DNA of 64,000 nt from DUPU01 sp050952465. Its GTDB lineage: Bacteria > Bacillota > Dehalobacteriia > Dehalobacteriales > Dehalobacteriaceae. Below the pieces are notes generated by a model. It was not told where the DNA came from and did not search any database. It saw only the letters and a list, made by a program, of their open reading frames with translations. Positions 22,768 to 32,900 of this stretch are shown here, piece by piece. Location of the stretch: the NCBI GenBank assembly GCA_050952465.1, contig JBMNKZ010000006.1, positions 62,001 to 126,000 of the forward strand. Reading direction: 5' to 3'. Position 1 is the stretch's first letter. Each line of letters opens with the position of its first letter. The translations under genes were made by a program, and so were the position numbers.

Positions 22768-23238
22768 ATGCGAAGTGTCACTTTTAAAAATGAAATCTGG
22801 GATACTTTGCGATTACTGAGCGCAGGATTGGATGCTGCATTTAAACCGGCAGTGGAAGATGTTGGTTTAACCATGATGCAAGCACGGATTTTATTTGAAA
22901 TCTGGCAGAACGACGATGCAACAGTGGGGAGATTGGGTGATATTTTTGGTGTTAACAGCGGTAATTGCTCTACAATGTGTAAGAAATTAGAGAAAGCTGG
23001 ATTAATAGATCGAATTCGCAGTAAAGAGGACGAACGTATTGTTACTCTCTCCTTGACAGCCCAAGGAAAAGAGGTTTTGAACATTATCGAAAGGAAGTTA
23101 AACGATAAGTACAATCCAGTTTTAGAAAGTCAGCCCCAGGAAAAGTTTGACAAGATTATTGAAGGGATGAACGCATTGCAGGAATTGCTGCAGGAACTGG
23201 TTGATAAATATTCCCAAAGGAGTAAGGCTAATGAATAA
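22768..23238 (+). CDS. MarR-family transcriptional regulator
   Basis: The 156-residue protein has the MarR winged-helix core: a helix with MMQARILFEIWQNDDATVG, then the recognition region VNSGNCSTMCKKLEKAGLI and a wing IRSKEDERIVTLSLTAQG. It is expected to act as a dimeric repressor released by a small ligand. CGGAGGTGA precedes the ATG. Its last 8 bases overlap the start of degV (23231), so the two genes are translationally coupled. Because degV is interrupted, this regulator may now control only a broken partner. Confidence 0.88.
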   Translation: MRSVTFKNEIWDTLRLLSAGLDAAFKPAVEDVGLTMMQARILFEIWQNDDATVGRLGDIFGVNSGNCSTMCKKLEKAGLIDRIRSKEDERIVTLSLTAQGKEVLNIIERKLNDKYNPVLESQPQEKFDKIIEGMNALQELLQELVDKYSQRSKANE

Positions 23239-23392
23239 AGTAATCTTAAGTGCGGACAGTGCCTGCGATCTGGACGACATTCTAAGGAAAAGGTATGCTG
23301 TGCATTGCTATCCATATCATATTTTATTAGGTGATAAGCAATATCAAGATGGGGTAGATATTACCGCAGATGAAATCTATCATGCTTTATAA
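23231..23392 (+). pseudogene. degV: DegV-family fatty-acid-binding protein, 5' fragment cut by an insertion sequence
   Basis: The first 53 codons of a DegV protein are intact (ILSADSACDLDDIL, DGVDITADEIYHAL) and then run into a stop at the left end of the insertion element. The ATG overlaps the end of the MarR gene. The rest of the gene is on the far side of the element (24888-25589). DegV proteins (FakB type) deliver fatty acids to a kinase; the lipid-binding fold needs both halves, so this fragment is not expected to work. Confidence 0.85.
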
Positions 23393-23483
23393 TGTACCCA
23401 TAGATTAAGACACGAAATTACAAAACTAAATGAACCTGATATAATAAAGGCAGAAAACTGCCGGACGGAGAGTGGTTCAAAAA

Positions 23484-23822
23484 ATGCAAAAAAGACAATT
23501 TACAGCCGAGTTTAAGACAAGAATTGTATTAGAAGTGCTACGAGAAGAAAAGCAACTAAACGAGCTGGCAAAGGAACATGATATAAGTCCGAACCAGTTG
23601 CGTAACTGGAAAAAAGAGTTTATTGAAAACGCATCTAAAGCGTTCTCTGGCAGCAGACTGGAAAAAGAGCAAAAACGACAACAAAAAGAACAAATGATAG
23701 AGAAACAGGAACTAATGGCAAAAGTCGGCCAACTCACTATTGAGAATGAGTGGCTTAAAAAAAAATCTGTTGAAATGTTTGGACCAGACTACGAAAAAAG
23801 GTTTAATAAGCCACCATTCTAA
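23484..23822 (+). CDS. IS3-family transposase OrfA (helix-turn-helix protein)
   Basis: The 112-residue protein starts with the typical RQFTAEFKTRIVLEVL and has a helix-turn-helix (LAKEHDISPNQLRNWKKEF). A leucine-zipper-like coiled coil with KVGQLTIENEWLKKK follows, the region that binds the element ends and dimerises. The ATG at 23484 is preferred over GTG 23472, which lies on the GGAG ribosome site. A run of nine As (23757-23765) and an AAAAAAG sequence (23794-23800) lie in the overlap with orfB. Confidence 0.85.
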   Translation: MQKRQFTAEFKTRIVLEVLREEKQLNELAKEHDISPNQLRNWKKEFIENASKAFSGSRLEKEQKRQQKEQMIEKQELMAKVGQLTIENEWLKKKSVEMFGPDYEKRFNKPPF

Positions 23823-24624
23823 GCTAACTATAAAAGCGCAATGTAAAATACTGGGCATTAATCGAACCAGCGTTTATTATACACCTGCTACAGGAAATAC
23901 GGAGTATGAGGAGCTGGTAAAAAGCCGAATTGACTACTGGCATACCAAAATGTGTTATTTGGGAGTGAGACGGCTTAAAAGTAAGCTTCAGAATGAAGGC
24001 ATCCGAATCGGCCGGAAACTGATTCGACGATATATGGAAGAAATGGGTATATACTGCATCTATCCGAAGCCTAATCTCTCCAAACGTAACAAAGAACATA
24101 AGGTATTCCCGTATCTGCTGAGGAATATTGCCATTACCAGGCCTAATCAGGTATGGGCAATTGATCTCACTTACATTAAAATGGGCAAAAGCCATATGTA
24201 TTTAACTGCTATTATAGACTGGTACAGCCGGTATCTCGTAGGATGGGAGCTATCGGATACGTTAGATACGGCTCCTGTATTAGCAGCGGTAAAGAAGGCA
24301 ATTGCAGTACATGGAAGACCTGAAATCATCAATTCAGATCAGGGAAGTCAATTTACCAGCGAGGATTATACCGGATTCCTACGACAGGAAAGCATCCGCC
24401 AAAGCATGGATGGAAAAGCAAGATGGGTGGATAACGTTATCATCGAGCGCTGGTTTAGAAGCTTAAAATGTGACAATATTTACATTAATGAATATCAAAA
24501 TCCTAAACAGTTAAGAGCTGGTATAGGGGCATATGTACAAGAATACAACATGGACAGGCCACACCAGTCATTGGATTATCTTACCCCTTATTTAGCTTAT
24601 ACCAACCTGGGACATGCAGCGTAA
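23740..24624 (+). CDS. IS3-family transposase OrfB (DDE integrase domain)
   Basis: This is an rve-type integrase with the DDE residues in WAIDLTYIK, INSDQGSQFTS and VDNVIIERWFRSLK, preceded by the HTH_21-like segment ending GINRTSVYY. In IS3 elements OrfB is made as an OrfA-OrfB fusion by frameshifting. Here the orfB frame is +1 (equivalently -2) relative to orfA at the A6G site, where the -1 frame meets TAA at once. Either an unusual shift is used or an indel has occurred. The true N-terminus is therefore uncertain. Confidence 0.85.
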   Translation: MRMSGLKKNLLKCLDQTTKKGLISHHSKLTIKAQCKILGINRTSVYYTPATGNTEYEELVKSRIDYWHTKMCYLGVRRLKSKLQNEGIRIGRKLIRRYMEEMGIYCIYPKPNLSKRNKEHKVFPYLLRNIAITRPNQVWAIDLTYIKMGKSHMYLTAIIDWYSRYLVGWELSDTLDTAPVLAAVKKAIAVHGRPEIINSDQGSQFTSEDYTGFLRQESIRQSMDGKARWVDNVIIERWFRSLKCDNIYINEYQNPKQLRAGIGAYVQEYNMDRPHQSLDYLTPYLAYTNLGHAA

Positions 24625-24887
24625 TTGACCGCCGACCTTGACTTTGTGTCCGGCAAATGGTGTAAAGATGCGATGCGGGCGGGATGAGGTTATGAATGAA
24701 ACTGATATCTCCCCCGCAAATCGTGCAAGCATACCATTTGCCAGCCCCAAACTCAAGGCAACCTGCTAATCGCAGGCGGCTGCTTATGTGAACAAATCAA
24801 AAAAATGAAACGGGACGAACAAGGTTATGAAATGGGGATATCTGGCACATTTAGATTTTGAAATTTGTGTCTTGACAAAGGGGACAC

Positions 24888-25589
24888 TTTACTTTTCAAG
24901 AAGATCGTATATTGCCTAAAACTGCAGCCATTAATGTAGGAGAATTTATCAACTATTTTAAACAGTGGACTGATGAAGGCTATGAGGTGATTCATTTAGC
25001 TCTTGGCTCGGCTCTTTCTTCTACATACCGGAATTGCTGCATCGCGGCAAAGGAGTTAAAAAATGTTTATCCCATTGATTCCCGCAGTCTTTCTACGGGT
25101 ATTGGGATGTTGGCCATTGAAGCAGCTGAACGCATTGCCCAAGGAATGTCAGCAGCGGAGATTCAGCAAGAAATTAATTCTTTAAGAACAAAAAATCAGG
25201 TCAGCTTCGTACTGGATACACTGGAATTTTTACATGCTGGGGGTAGATGTAACGGTATTGCATCAATTAGTGCAAACTTATTAAAAATTAAACCCTGCAT
25301 TGAAGTGGATAATACTACAGGGAAAATGCGTGTTGGGCAAAAATTTCGCGGTGCACTGGATAAAGTGTTAAAGAAATATGTCGTGAATAAGCTTCTAAAT
25401 CGAGAAGATTTGAATTTGAACCGGATTTTTATTACTCATTCCGGCATCTCCTCCGAGCTGATAAACCTTGTACGGGACACTATCCTGGATATTGCCGATT
25501 TTAAGGAAATTTTAGTGACCCGGGCAGGTTGTACCATTGCTTCTCATTGCGGCCCCAATACTTTGGGAATAATTTTTATGACCAAATAA
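24888..25589 (+). pseudogene. degV: DegV-family protein, 3' fragment
   Basis: The frame is open from the right end of the insertion element and encodes the bulk of DegV: LPKTAAINVGEF, LALGSALSSTY, IDSRSLSTGIGMLA, LEFLHAGGRCNG and the closing HCGPNTLGIIF. TTG at 24912 could serve as a start, but there is no ribosome site. Deleting the element together with one CTTTA copy does not restore the frame with the 5' fragment (1502 bases, not a multiple of 3), so a further small indel is likely. Confidence 0.82.
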
Positions 25590-25691
25590 ACGGGAAGGGT
25601 ATATATAGATACTCTGGAGAAATTTAATGCTAATTACAATCTGGTGAAGGAATACGCTGATATATCCAGAATAAAACATGTAGTAATCTAA
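25590..25691 (+). pseudogene. Possible in-frame coding remnant after degV
   Basis: Directly after the degV stop the same frame stays open for 33 codons with protein-like composition (VYIDTLEKFNANYNLVKEYA) and ends in TAA. It has no start codon or ribosome site. It may be the tail of a lost gene or chance. Confidence 0.25.
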
Positions 25692-25711
25692 ATGAACAGG
25701 GGAGCTAGAAG

Positions 25712-26575
25712 ATGAAGTCTCATTTTGGGACGTTTATTGAAAATATCCCACCGGATATTCATATAGAGACCAAATCATATATCAGCCCGTATCTTGCTAT
25801 TTTTGAGCCCCAAAAGTATGTTATGGGAGACAGAATGTGTTTTGAAGACTACCATTTTGTTATTTTTTTATCCAATTCACCTTTAGCTGCAATCAATGGA
25901 AGTAGATGCCAGTTTAAAAAAGGAAACTTTATCGCTATTCCGCCAGGTACGATTGTTTCTGTATTGTCCAGTGAAAACATTAAGTTAGGAAAGTATATTG
26001 CAATTTCTGTGAAAAAGGATTTTTTTGAGAGAATTGCTTCTGAAGCGATCGGTACATCAGAATATAAAATTGGTAATAAGGAATATGCCTATAGTAAGGA
26101 TTTATTCGACTTAATCGGCAGTTTTCAGCGTGAATTAATGGACTATGGTGAATCTTATCCCCTGATGCTGGAAAGCATCTCTACTCAAATAGTCTTTCAA
26201 CTAATACGTGACATGAATATTGATTCATCGGCCAAAAGGAATAAATTAAATAAAGAAAATAAATACATAATCAAAGCTATTGAGTTCATGCAGAATTATT
26301 ACAGCTCCAATATCACCATTAATGATATCTGCAGCATGATTTATCTCAGTCCCTGTCATTTTAAAAGGTTATTTAAGGAATATACCGGGCGGACCCCTTA
26401 TCAGTATTTAATGTTCATAAGGATAGAAAGAGCAAAGGAAATACTATCCGAGGAGAGGTATTCTATAGAAGAAGTAGCAAGGATGTGCGGATTTGTTAAC
26501 TCAGGGCATTTTTCTACTGCCTTTAAACGTATTGTGGGCATGTCGCCATCTGAGTACAGGAAAATTGCCAAATAG
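25712..26575 (+). CDS. AraC-family transcriptional regulator
   Basis: The 287-residue protein has a cupin-like ligand-binding N-terminal part (residues ~20-110, with CQFKKGNFIAIPPGT). The C-terminal AraC double helix-turn-helix covers ~185-287: first helix pair NITINDICSMIYLSPCHFKRLF, second YSIEEVARMCGFVNSGHFSTAFKR with the signature VGMSPSEYRK. AGGGGAGCTAG precedes the ATG. It is a stand-alone gene ending in a terminator. No sensor motif identifies the ligand; the target may be itself or the downstream surface-protein gene. Confidence 0.88.
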   Translation: MKSHFGTFIENIPPDIHIETKSYISPYLAIFEPQKYVMGDRMCFEDYHFVIFLSNSPLAAINGSRCQFKKGNFIAIPPGTIVSVLSSENIKLGKYIAISVKKDFFERIASEAIGTSEYKIGNKEYAYSKDLFDLIGSFQRELMDYGESYPLMLESISTQIVFQLIRDMNIDSSAKRNKLNKENKYIIKAIEFMQNYYSSNITINDICSMIYLSPCHFKRLFKEYTGRTPYQYLMFIRIERAKEILSEERYSIEEVARMCGFVNSGHFSTAFKRIVGMSPSEYRKIAK

Positions 26576-26617
26576 GTTATGTAACATTAACATGTAACAT
26601 AATTGATTTCATTGTAG

Positions 26618-26646
26618 GGGTTGCATTTTATGCAACCCTTATTTGT
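26618..26646 (+). terminator. Terminator after the AraC-type regulator
   Basis: GGGTTGCA (26618-26625) pairs with TGCAACCC (26631-26638), followed by TTATTTGT. Confidence 0.75.
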
Positions 26647-26669
26647 AAGTCAAAAAGCATAAGTAAGCC

Positions 26670-26699
26670 GGGGAACTAGGTAGGTTCCCCTTTATATTT
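26670..26699 (+). terminator. Second terminator-like hairpin before the surface-protein gene
   Basis: GGGGAAC (26670-26676) pairs with GTTCCCC (26684-26690), followed by TTTATATTTG. The remaining 220 bases up to the GTG at 26919 hold no gene that can be supported and no clear promoter. Confidence 0.55.
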
Positions 26700-26918
26700 G
26701 CCTAAATAGCAGATAAAAGTTGCGAGGTTCCCTTTGGATAAGTGATATGGTACAAGGCTATGCAGAAATAACCATGAAAGAGGATTATTGGTCAATTAAA
26801 GCAGCACTTTTAAAAAGAAAGTTGATATTTTTCAAAATAAAAACAATGGGTTAATGTGCTATTTTAAAATTTAACTACAGTTCCTACCAATTTGCTGTAG
26901 GAAAAGGGGAGAGATTTT

Positions 26919-29900
26919 GTGAAAAAAAATAGCACATTTAACAAGTTTGTGGCTTTGCTTTTAGTAGTTTTGTTTACGATGCAGACATCACTGATGCCGG
27001 GAATAGCCTATGCTGATTCATTAAGTTATCCGGAGTCTAGTGTCCTGACAGAAACTTATAAACAAATGGATATAATTTCCTGGATGGCGGAGGAAGATGA
27101 CCAATCGGACTTCAATGAGCTTACTTTTTATTTGGATAAATGGCAAATGAGAAACCCTACGCCTACAAATAATGATTTAAACGATATTGCTTTTGGTAAC
27201 GAGGTTTTTGTTGCTGTAGGAACGGATGGAACTATATTAGTTTCCGGTGATGGGGAAAACTGGATTTTAAGTAATTCCGGAACAAGTGAATATTTATCTA
27301 AAGTGATATATGTGAACGACCGGTTTATAGCTATTGGTGACAATGGGGTAGTGCTTACTTCACCAGATGGAGTTAACTGGACTCTGGGTAATGTTGGGGA
27401 AGATGCAAATTTATCAGGTATTACATACGGAAACGGGATTTATTTAGCTGTCAGTTATTGGGGTGTAATATATACATCACTTGACGGCGTTAACTGGAAG
27501 AATAGCTTCAGCAATGACTACGATTACGTGGGGGCAGCATTTGGCGGTGGTACTTTTGTTATTGTCGATGATTCCGGTTACATTGTTACTTCCAGTGATG
27601 GTATTAACTTTGCCCCAGGTAGTTCCAGTAATGAGTTAAATAATATATATAATATTAACTATATTAACGGTTCCTTCTTTGCTGTAGGAGAATACAATTC
27701 GGTTTTTTCATCCTATGATGGGATTGATTGGATCGGCAAAACAATAGAAAAGTCCAGTAAATATTGGAGTGTTAATGACATCACATATGGTGCAAATGGC
27801 TTGGTAGCTGTTGGTTATCAAAATCAAGCACCTCCCAGTGGTGCGTATATCCTTTCATCCCAGGATGGCAATACCTGGACGGAGAAACTCATAGGGAATA
27901 CTACAACCAATGAACTGTTTGGTGCCGCCTATGGTAAAGGGAAATACGTTGCTGTTGGAGAAAACGGAACTATTGTTCTCTCAGAAGATTGTGTTAATTG
28001 GAGATTAATTACAAAGGGAGTCCAAAACCTACGATTATCTAAAGTCGCATATGGAAACGATACCTTTCTTGCTGTAGGACCCGCAGGTACGGTTATCCGG
28101 TCTGATGATGGGGTTACATGGGAAAAGATGACCGTCGGCAAGAGCGATTTTCTTGGGGTTGAATTTATTAACGGTCACTTTATCGCGATAGGCTCTGACG
28201 GTACTCTTATGTTTTCCGCAAACGGTTATGATTGGAGAGAGTGTTTTTGGAAAGAAGGTTATAAAAATGCGCTCTGGGGAGTTGCTTACGGAAACGAGGA
28301 GTATGTAGCTGTTGGTGAATATGGATATATTGTTACTTCAACTAATGGCGAAACCTGGAGTTATGAGAGATATGGTGCACCTGATGAGTTCTTTTTACAA
28401 GACGCTGTTTTTGGTGATGATAAATTTGTCATTGTGGGTTATGAGCGTGTTAATTATAAAACGATTACATCAGTTTTAGTATCAACCTATGGCGATAATG
28501 GCCGAGAATGGGAACGCAGCGATTTCCGTCAGCAGGGTTGGTATTTTTCAAAAGTGATATATGCTGAGGATAAATTTACTGCTGTAGGTGTTAATGCCAA
28601 CTATAAAGGGGTTGTGCTTACGTCTAAAGATGGGCTGGATTGGTCCAGTAAAGTTATTAGCAACAGTAAAGTGGTAGATATTATTTGGCAGGATGGAGTA
28701 TATGTGGCAGCGACTCTACAAGGTGAAGTGCTGTATTCTATCGATGGGGAAAATTGGTCTAGTATAAAATTACCGGTTAATGAGCTCTTCGGATTGACCT
28801 ATGGAAAGGGGACCTTCTTGGCCATTAATTCTCAGGGTGCCATATTCCAAACCGGAGCTCCTCCCCTTAATCCGGTAGAAAGTCCCACCAATCAGGATAA
28901 GGTGACCATTGAAGGTACCACTCTGCCTGACTCAGATGTGGAGGTATTTTATAGACTGGATGGTGGGTCAAGGGAGCCAGCAGGGACCACATCAGCTGAT
29001 TCATTGGGTAGATTTAGCTTAGAGGTGAAATTGACCGAGGAAGGTTCTTATGCCTTTACTGCTATAACATTATTAAATGGCACTGAACTATCAGAAACAC
29101 CGCCAATCTACGTAACCGTAGATTGGACTGCGCCGGGAGTGCCTACAAACATATTTGCTGAGGGGCAGGATACCAGACATATTTTACTAACCTGGTCTTC
29201 TCCGGGGGATGTTGATGTAACAAAATATCTAATTTACCGGGATGGAACAGAAGTTTTCCATGTTTCATCTGATCAAAATCTCAGATATGTGGATGGAAAT
29301 GTCAGCCTTGGAAAAACATATCTATACCAGATTGTAGCGGAAGACAGAGCGGGTAACAGGTCAGAACCGGCTTCCGTCACCGCCTCCACAGCTGAAGGAG
29401 GGGACACCGTCCCGCCCACGGCACCCAGTAATCTTCATGCTTCCGTTTTGGAAGGGGGAAGCGTAAACCTTACCTGGCAAGCGGCGGATGATAATATCGG
29501 TGTCGCGGGATACAAGGTGTATCGTACCCAGGATGAAATCACCCAATTAATCGCTACCCTGGACAGCAATACTTTGACCTATCGGGATCAGGGTCTTCTT
29601 TCGGAAACGTCCTATGATTATCAGGTAACTGCCCTGGATGAGGCGGGAAATGAATCAGTTCCCAGTAATATTGCTGCTATTACCACCCAGAGCATTTATC
29701 TATCCCAGTTTACTTGGCAGGTGCAGCGAAATTTAACCGGGCAGATCGTCTTAGGGAAAACCGCAAATCTACTATTAAAAGGAGAGAAGAACAGAAAGGC
29801 CCAAGTACAGGTAACTTATAAATACTGGTTTGATGAGGAAGATAATGAACTTTCGGAACCGATAGAGTTGGAAAAAATCATTGAACTCGAGGAAGATCAG

Positions 29901-32900
29901 GACGCTCAAGGCCGGGGCACCTACAGGGGTAAATTCCTTGTGGAAGAAGGCATCGGGGAAATTATTTCCCTCAAGGGTATGATCTTTGATGAGGCCGGTA
30001 ACAAGGCAGAAAAGTTAGTAGCGGGGTTGCCTCTTTTGGTCTCAGGGAAAATAAAAGTTACCATTAACTCCCCCGGATTTACCAAAGGACGGATTCGCGT
30101 AAAAAATGACACTCTAGGTTATAACGTCTCTAAGGAAATTAGCGGGGAAGGTACATATTATTTTGATTACCTTAACCCTCATGATAATTATCAAATAATT
30201 GTTTATAACGGCGGACATCGGGAGATTTATTCCGATGTGATTTCGATAAAACCCGGTCTGGAAATTGAGAAAACTCCAAGCCTCCCCCAAGGGGCATCTT
30301 TAAAGGTGCAGTTATTGGATGCCGGTAAACCGGTGCAAGGCCTCAAGGTTGGTTTTGTTAATGAGCAAACAGGTGATTTTGTAGGGAGCAGGGAAAGCGA
30401 TATTAACGGTTGGACAGGGGATTTGGACTTTTTCCAAAAAGGGGAAAATGTGCGGGTTAATTTAATTTTGGATAAGGATGACACCAAGGTGAAGGTTAAC
30501 AAGAGCCTGGTGCAGAAATTTTACTCCGAGAGGAGTTTCAAGGTATATACATTGGAACCGGGAGATAATGCAGTAGCTTTTGATCTAACTGAGGTGCCTA
30601 AGTCCCTTTTGACCGGAAGAATCACAGATATGAAGGACGGGAAAGCGATTCAAGGTGTCCAGGTAGCCATTTCCCAGGTTTTCGAGGGAAGGACATATAG
30701 TGCCCAGGTCTATTCTGATAAATCCGGGTCATATTCTTTTAATATTATGAAAGATGTACCGGTAACTATTACTACCACTGTGCCCTTGCCCGCGAGATAT
30801 GCTCCAGCAAAACAGGAGGTAATTACTCCCACGGAGGAAACATGTATTAAGGATTTTATCCTGGAGGAACTCCATAAATATGAAATCAAAGCCCGGATAT
30901 ACACAAAGCTAGCCGAGCAGGATAGTTTTCCCATTGAGCCGTTGGATAGTTTTGATGCTGCCGGAAAATTTAACTTATCCATAAAAGACACCAGGGGAAG
31001 TATTGCCTATTATGGAAAAAGGCAATACCCCATGGTAGTATACGGTAAGGAAGGGGACATAGTTCAAGTCAGTGTGGACGGAGGAAAATTAGGCCTACCT
31101 GCCCGGACAGAGGAACTGGTCCTGGGAGATCCCAGCGAACCCCAATATGTTGATTTCTATCTGGAGCAGGCTGCGGGGAGAATTTCCGGCTCGTTAGTTT
31201 CACCAAGCGGGCCGGTGGGTAAATGGGCTGCCTATCTCTCATTTATTAATGATAATGGCCAAAGAGAATACCTGCAAACGGACGAGGGTAAAGGAGATGT
31301 ACCATTTAGCTTTTGTAATCTTCAACCGGGCTTATATGAGGTTAGTGTTACCGGTTCCGTAGGGAAAGAGAAGGTTTCCGGCCAAGGGTCATTCACCCTG
31401 CCCGATGATAATAACCGGGAAATCAAAGTGGAACTTATGCCTCCGGGCCTTTTCCGGGGTAAAGATGGCAACAGAATTTTCGCTGGATCCAAGGAGGTTG
31501 CCCCGGGAGGAGTTATTAATTACCGGGTAAGTTATCATAATTCCAGTGATAAACCGGTGGAAAACACTGCATTGATTTTGGAAATTCCCCAGGATACTGA
31601 ACTGGTTCCGGGCAGTGTACTTCTGAACAATGAACAGTTTTCCAATGATATTACAGTTATCCCCGGTGGTTTTGAAGTATCCTTGGGAACGGTAAAAGCG
31701 AAACAGGAGGGTACCCTCCGCTACCAAGTGAAATTAGCGAGCAGTACCGATCAGGAGAAAATAGATGTCAGAGCCAGCATTCGTCATTCCAATGGGCAAA
31801 TTGAAGTACTTGGTACAAACCGAGTAAATGTGGTGCAGCTTAGGATGGACGCACCCAAAGAGATAAAAAATCACAGAATAGTTATTACCGGCCGTGCTCC
31901 GGCCCTTAGCATGGTTAAGGTTTATCATGATAATATAATCCTGGGTGAGGCTCAGGCCTCTCCCACCGGTTTTTGGAAAACGGAAGTAAATCTTCCGGAG
32001 AAGGGAGACCCCAAGTGGTACCAACTGATGACCAAAGCTTGGATGGAAGACGGCACGGTTCTTACCTCAAAAGATTCCTGGGTGCATTATGATAGTGACA
32101 GTAATGTATTGGAGGAAATAGAATTTGGAGTTACCTGCAATAAGAAGACCAAGACATTTGACCCCAGGAACGGAGTTGCAGTATTTCCTTATTGGATATC
32201 TTTTCCGGTTAAGGGAAATGTGCAGGTATCCATGAAGTTTAACGATAGTGATAGTGTATATGATGTTAGGGTAGGAATGGGCAGCGCCACACCTGTTAGG
32301 TCTTATGAACCGGCAGTATTAAAGAACGGGACCTTTACTACTTCTTTTGAAGCAACAATGGAAAATTTAGGACCGGTTTATATTGCTTATAAGACCAAAG
32401 CAAGCCCGGGGACATATAAAAAACCGCAGCCCACCTTAGAGACATTGCGGGAGATGCTGCCCTGGCAGATGAAAGATTTTGAAGTTCTAAATATCGACCA
32501 AGGTGACGAGTCCCAACAGGGAAAAACAGTAGGTGATTCAACATCAAAAACCGCATCGGTGGCATTTTCCATCCCCCAGAGTGATAAGCTTACCGGGGAA
32601 GTGAAACTGAGCATTAAAAAGGTTGAAAATTACACTCCTACCCAAGCAGATCTAGCAAGGGCGGAGAAAACGGGGATACCTGTATACGGATTTAATTGGG
32701 ACTATTCCAGTCTCGATAATACCGATCAAGTAATTGTGAATATTAGTGGGTACATACCGGAAAGCGCTGTGTCCGATGGAGAAGAGATACAGGCATTAGG
32801 CCTCATGCTCGCGTCCGCTATGGATGATAAAGAGATGCTGGAAACTTTATTTAGGGGCAGTGGGATTTTACTAACCGCAAATGCTCAAGCCGCTCAAAAG

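Larger units (their letters stand above)
23393..24886. mobile_element. IS3-family insertion sequence inserted in degV
   Basis: The element is bounded by imperfect inverted repeats: TGTACCCATAG...AAGACAC at 23393, and the inverse of TGTCCCCTTTG...AAGACAC ending at 24886. It carries a helix-turn-helix orfA and a DDE orfB. Its 3' non-coding part holds a long-range inverted repeat (GGCAAATGGT with ACCATTTGCC). The nearest direct repeat at the ends is CTTTA (23385-23389 and 24887-24891), but three extra bases TAA then remain at the left end, so the target duplication is not clean. Confidence 0.88.

Noticed and set aside
23385..24891. CTTTA as a clean target-site duplication of the IS3 element
   Set aside because: It leaves TAA outside the left inverted repeat and does not restore the degV frame, so it is reported only as the nearest match.
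26774..26854. 26-codon open frame before the giant surface-protein gene
   Set aside because: No ribosome site, promoter or recognisable peptide; length is within chance.
27180..28860. Repetitive DNA considered as a CRISPR or tandem-repeat array
   Set aside because: The repetition is at protein level (propeller repeats) with diverged DNA; there are no identical repeats or spacers. No CRISPR array was seen in the window.
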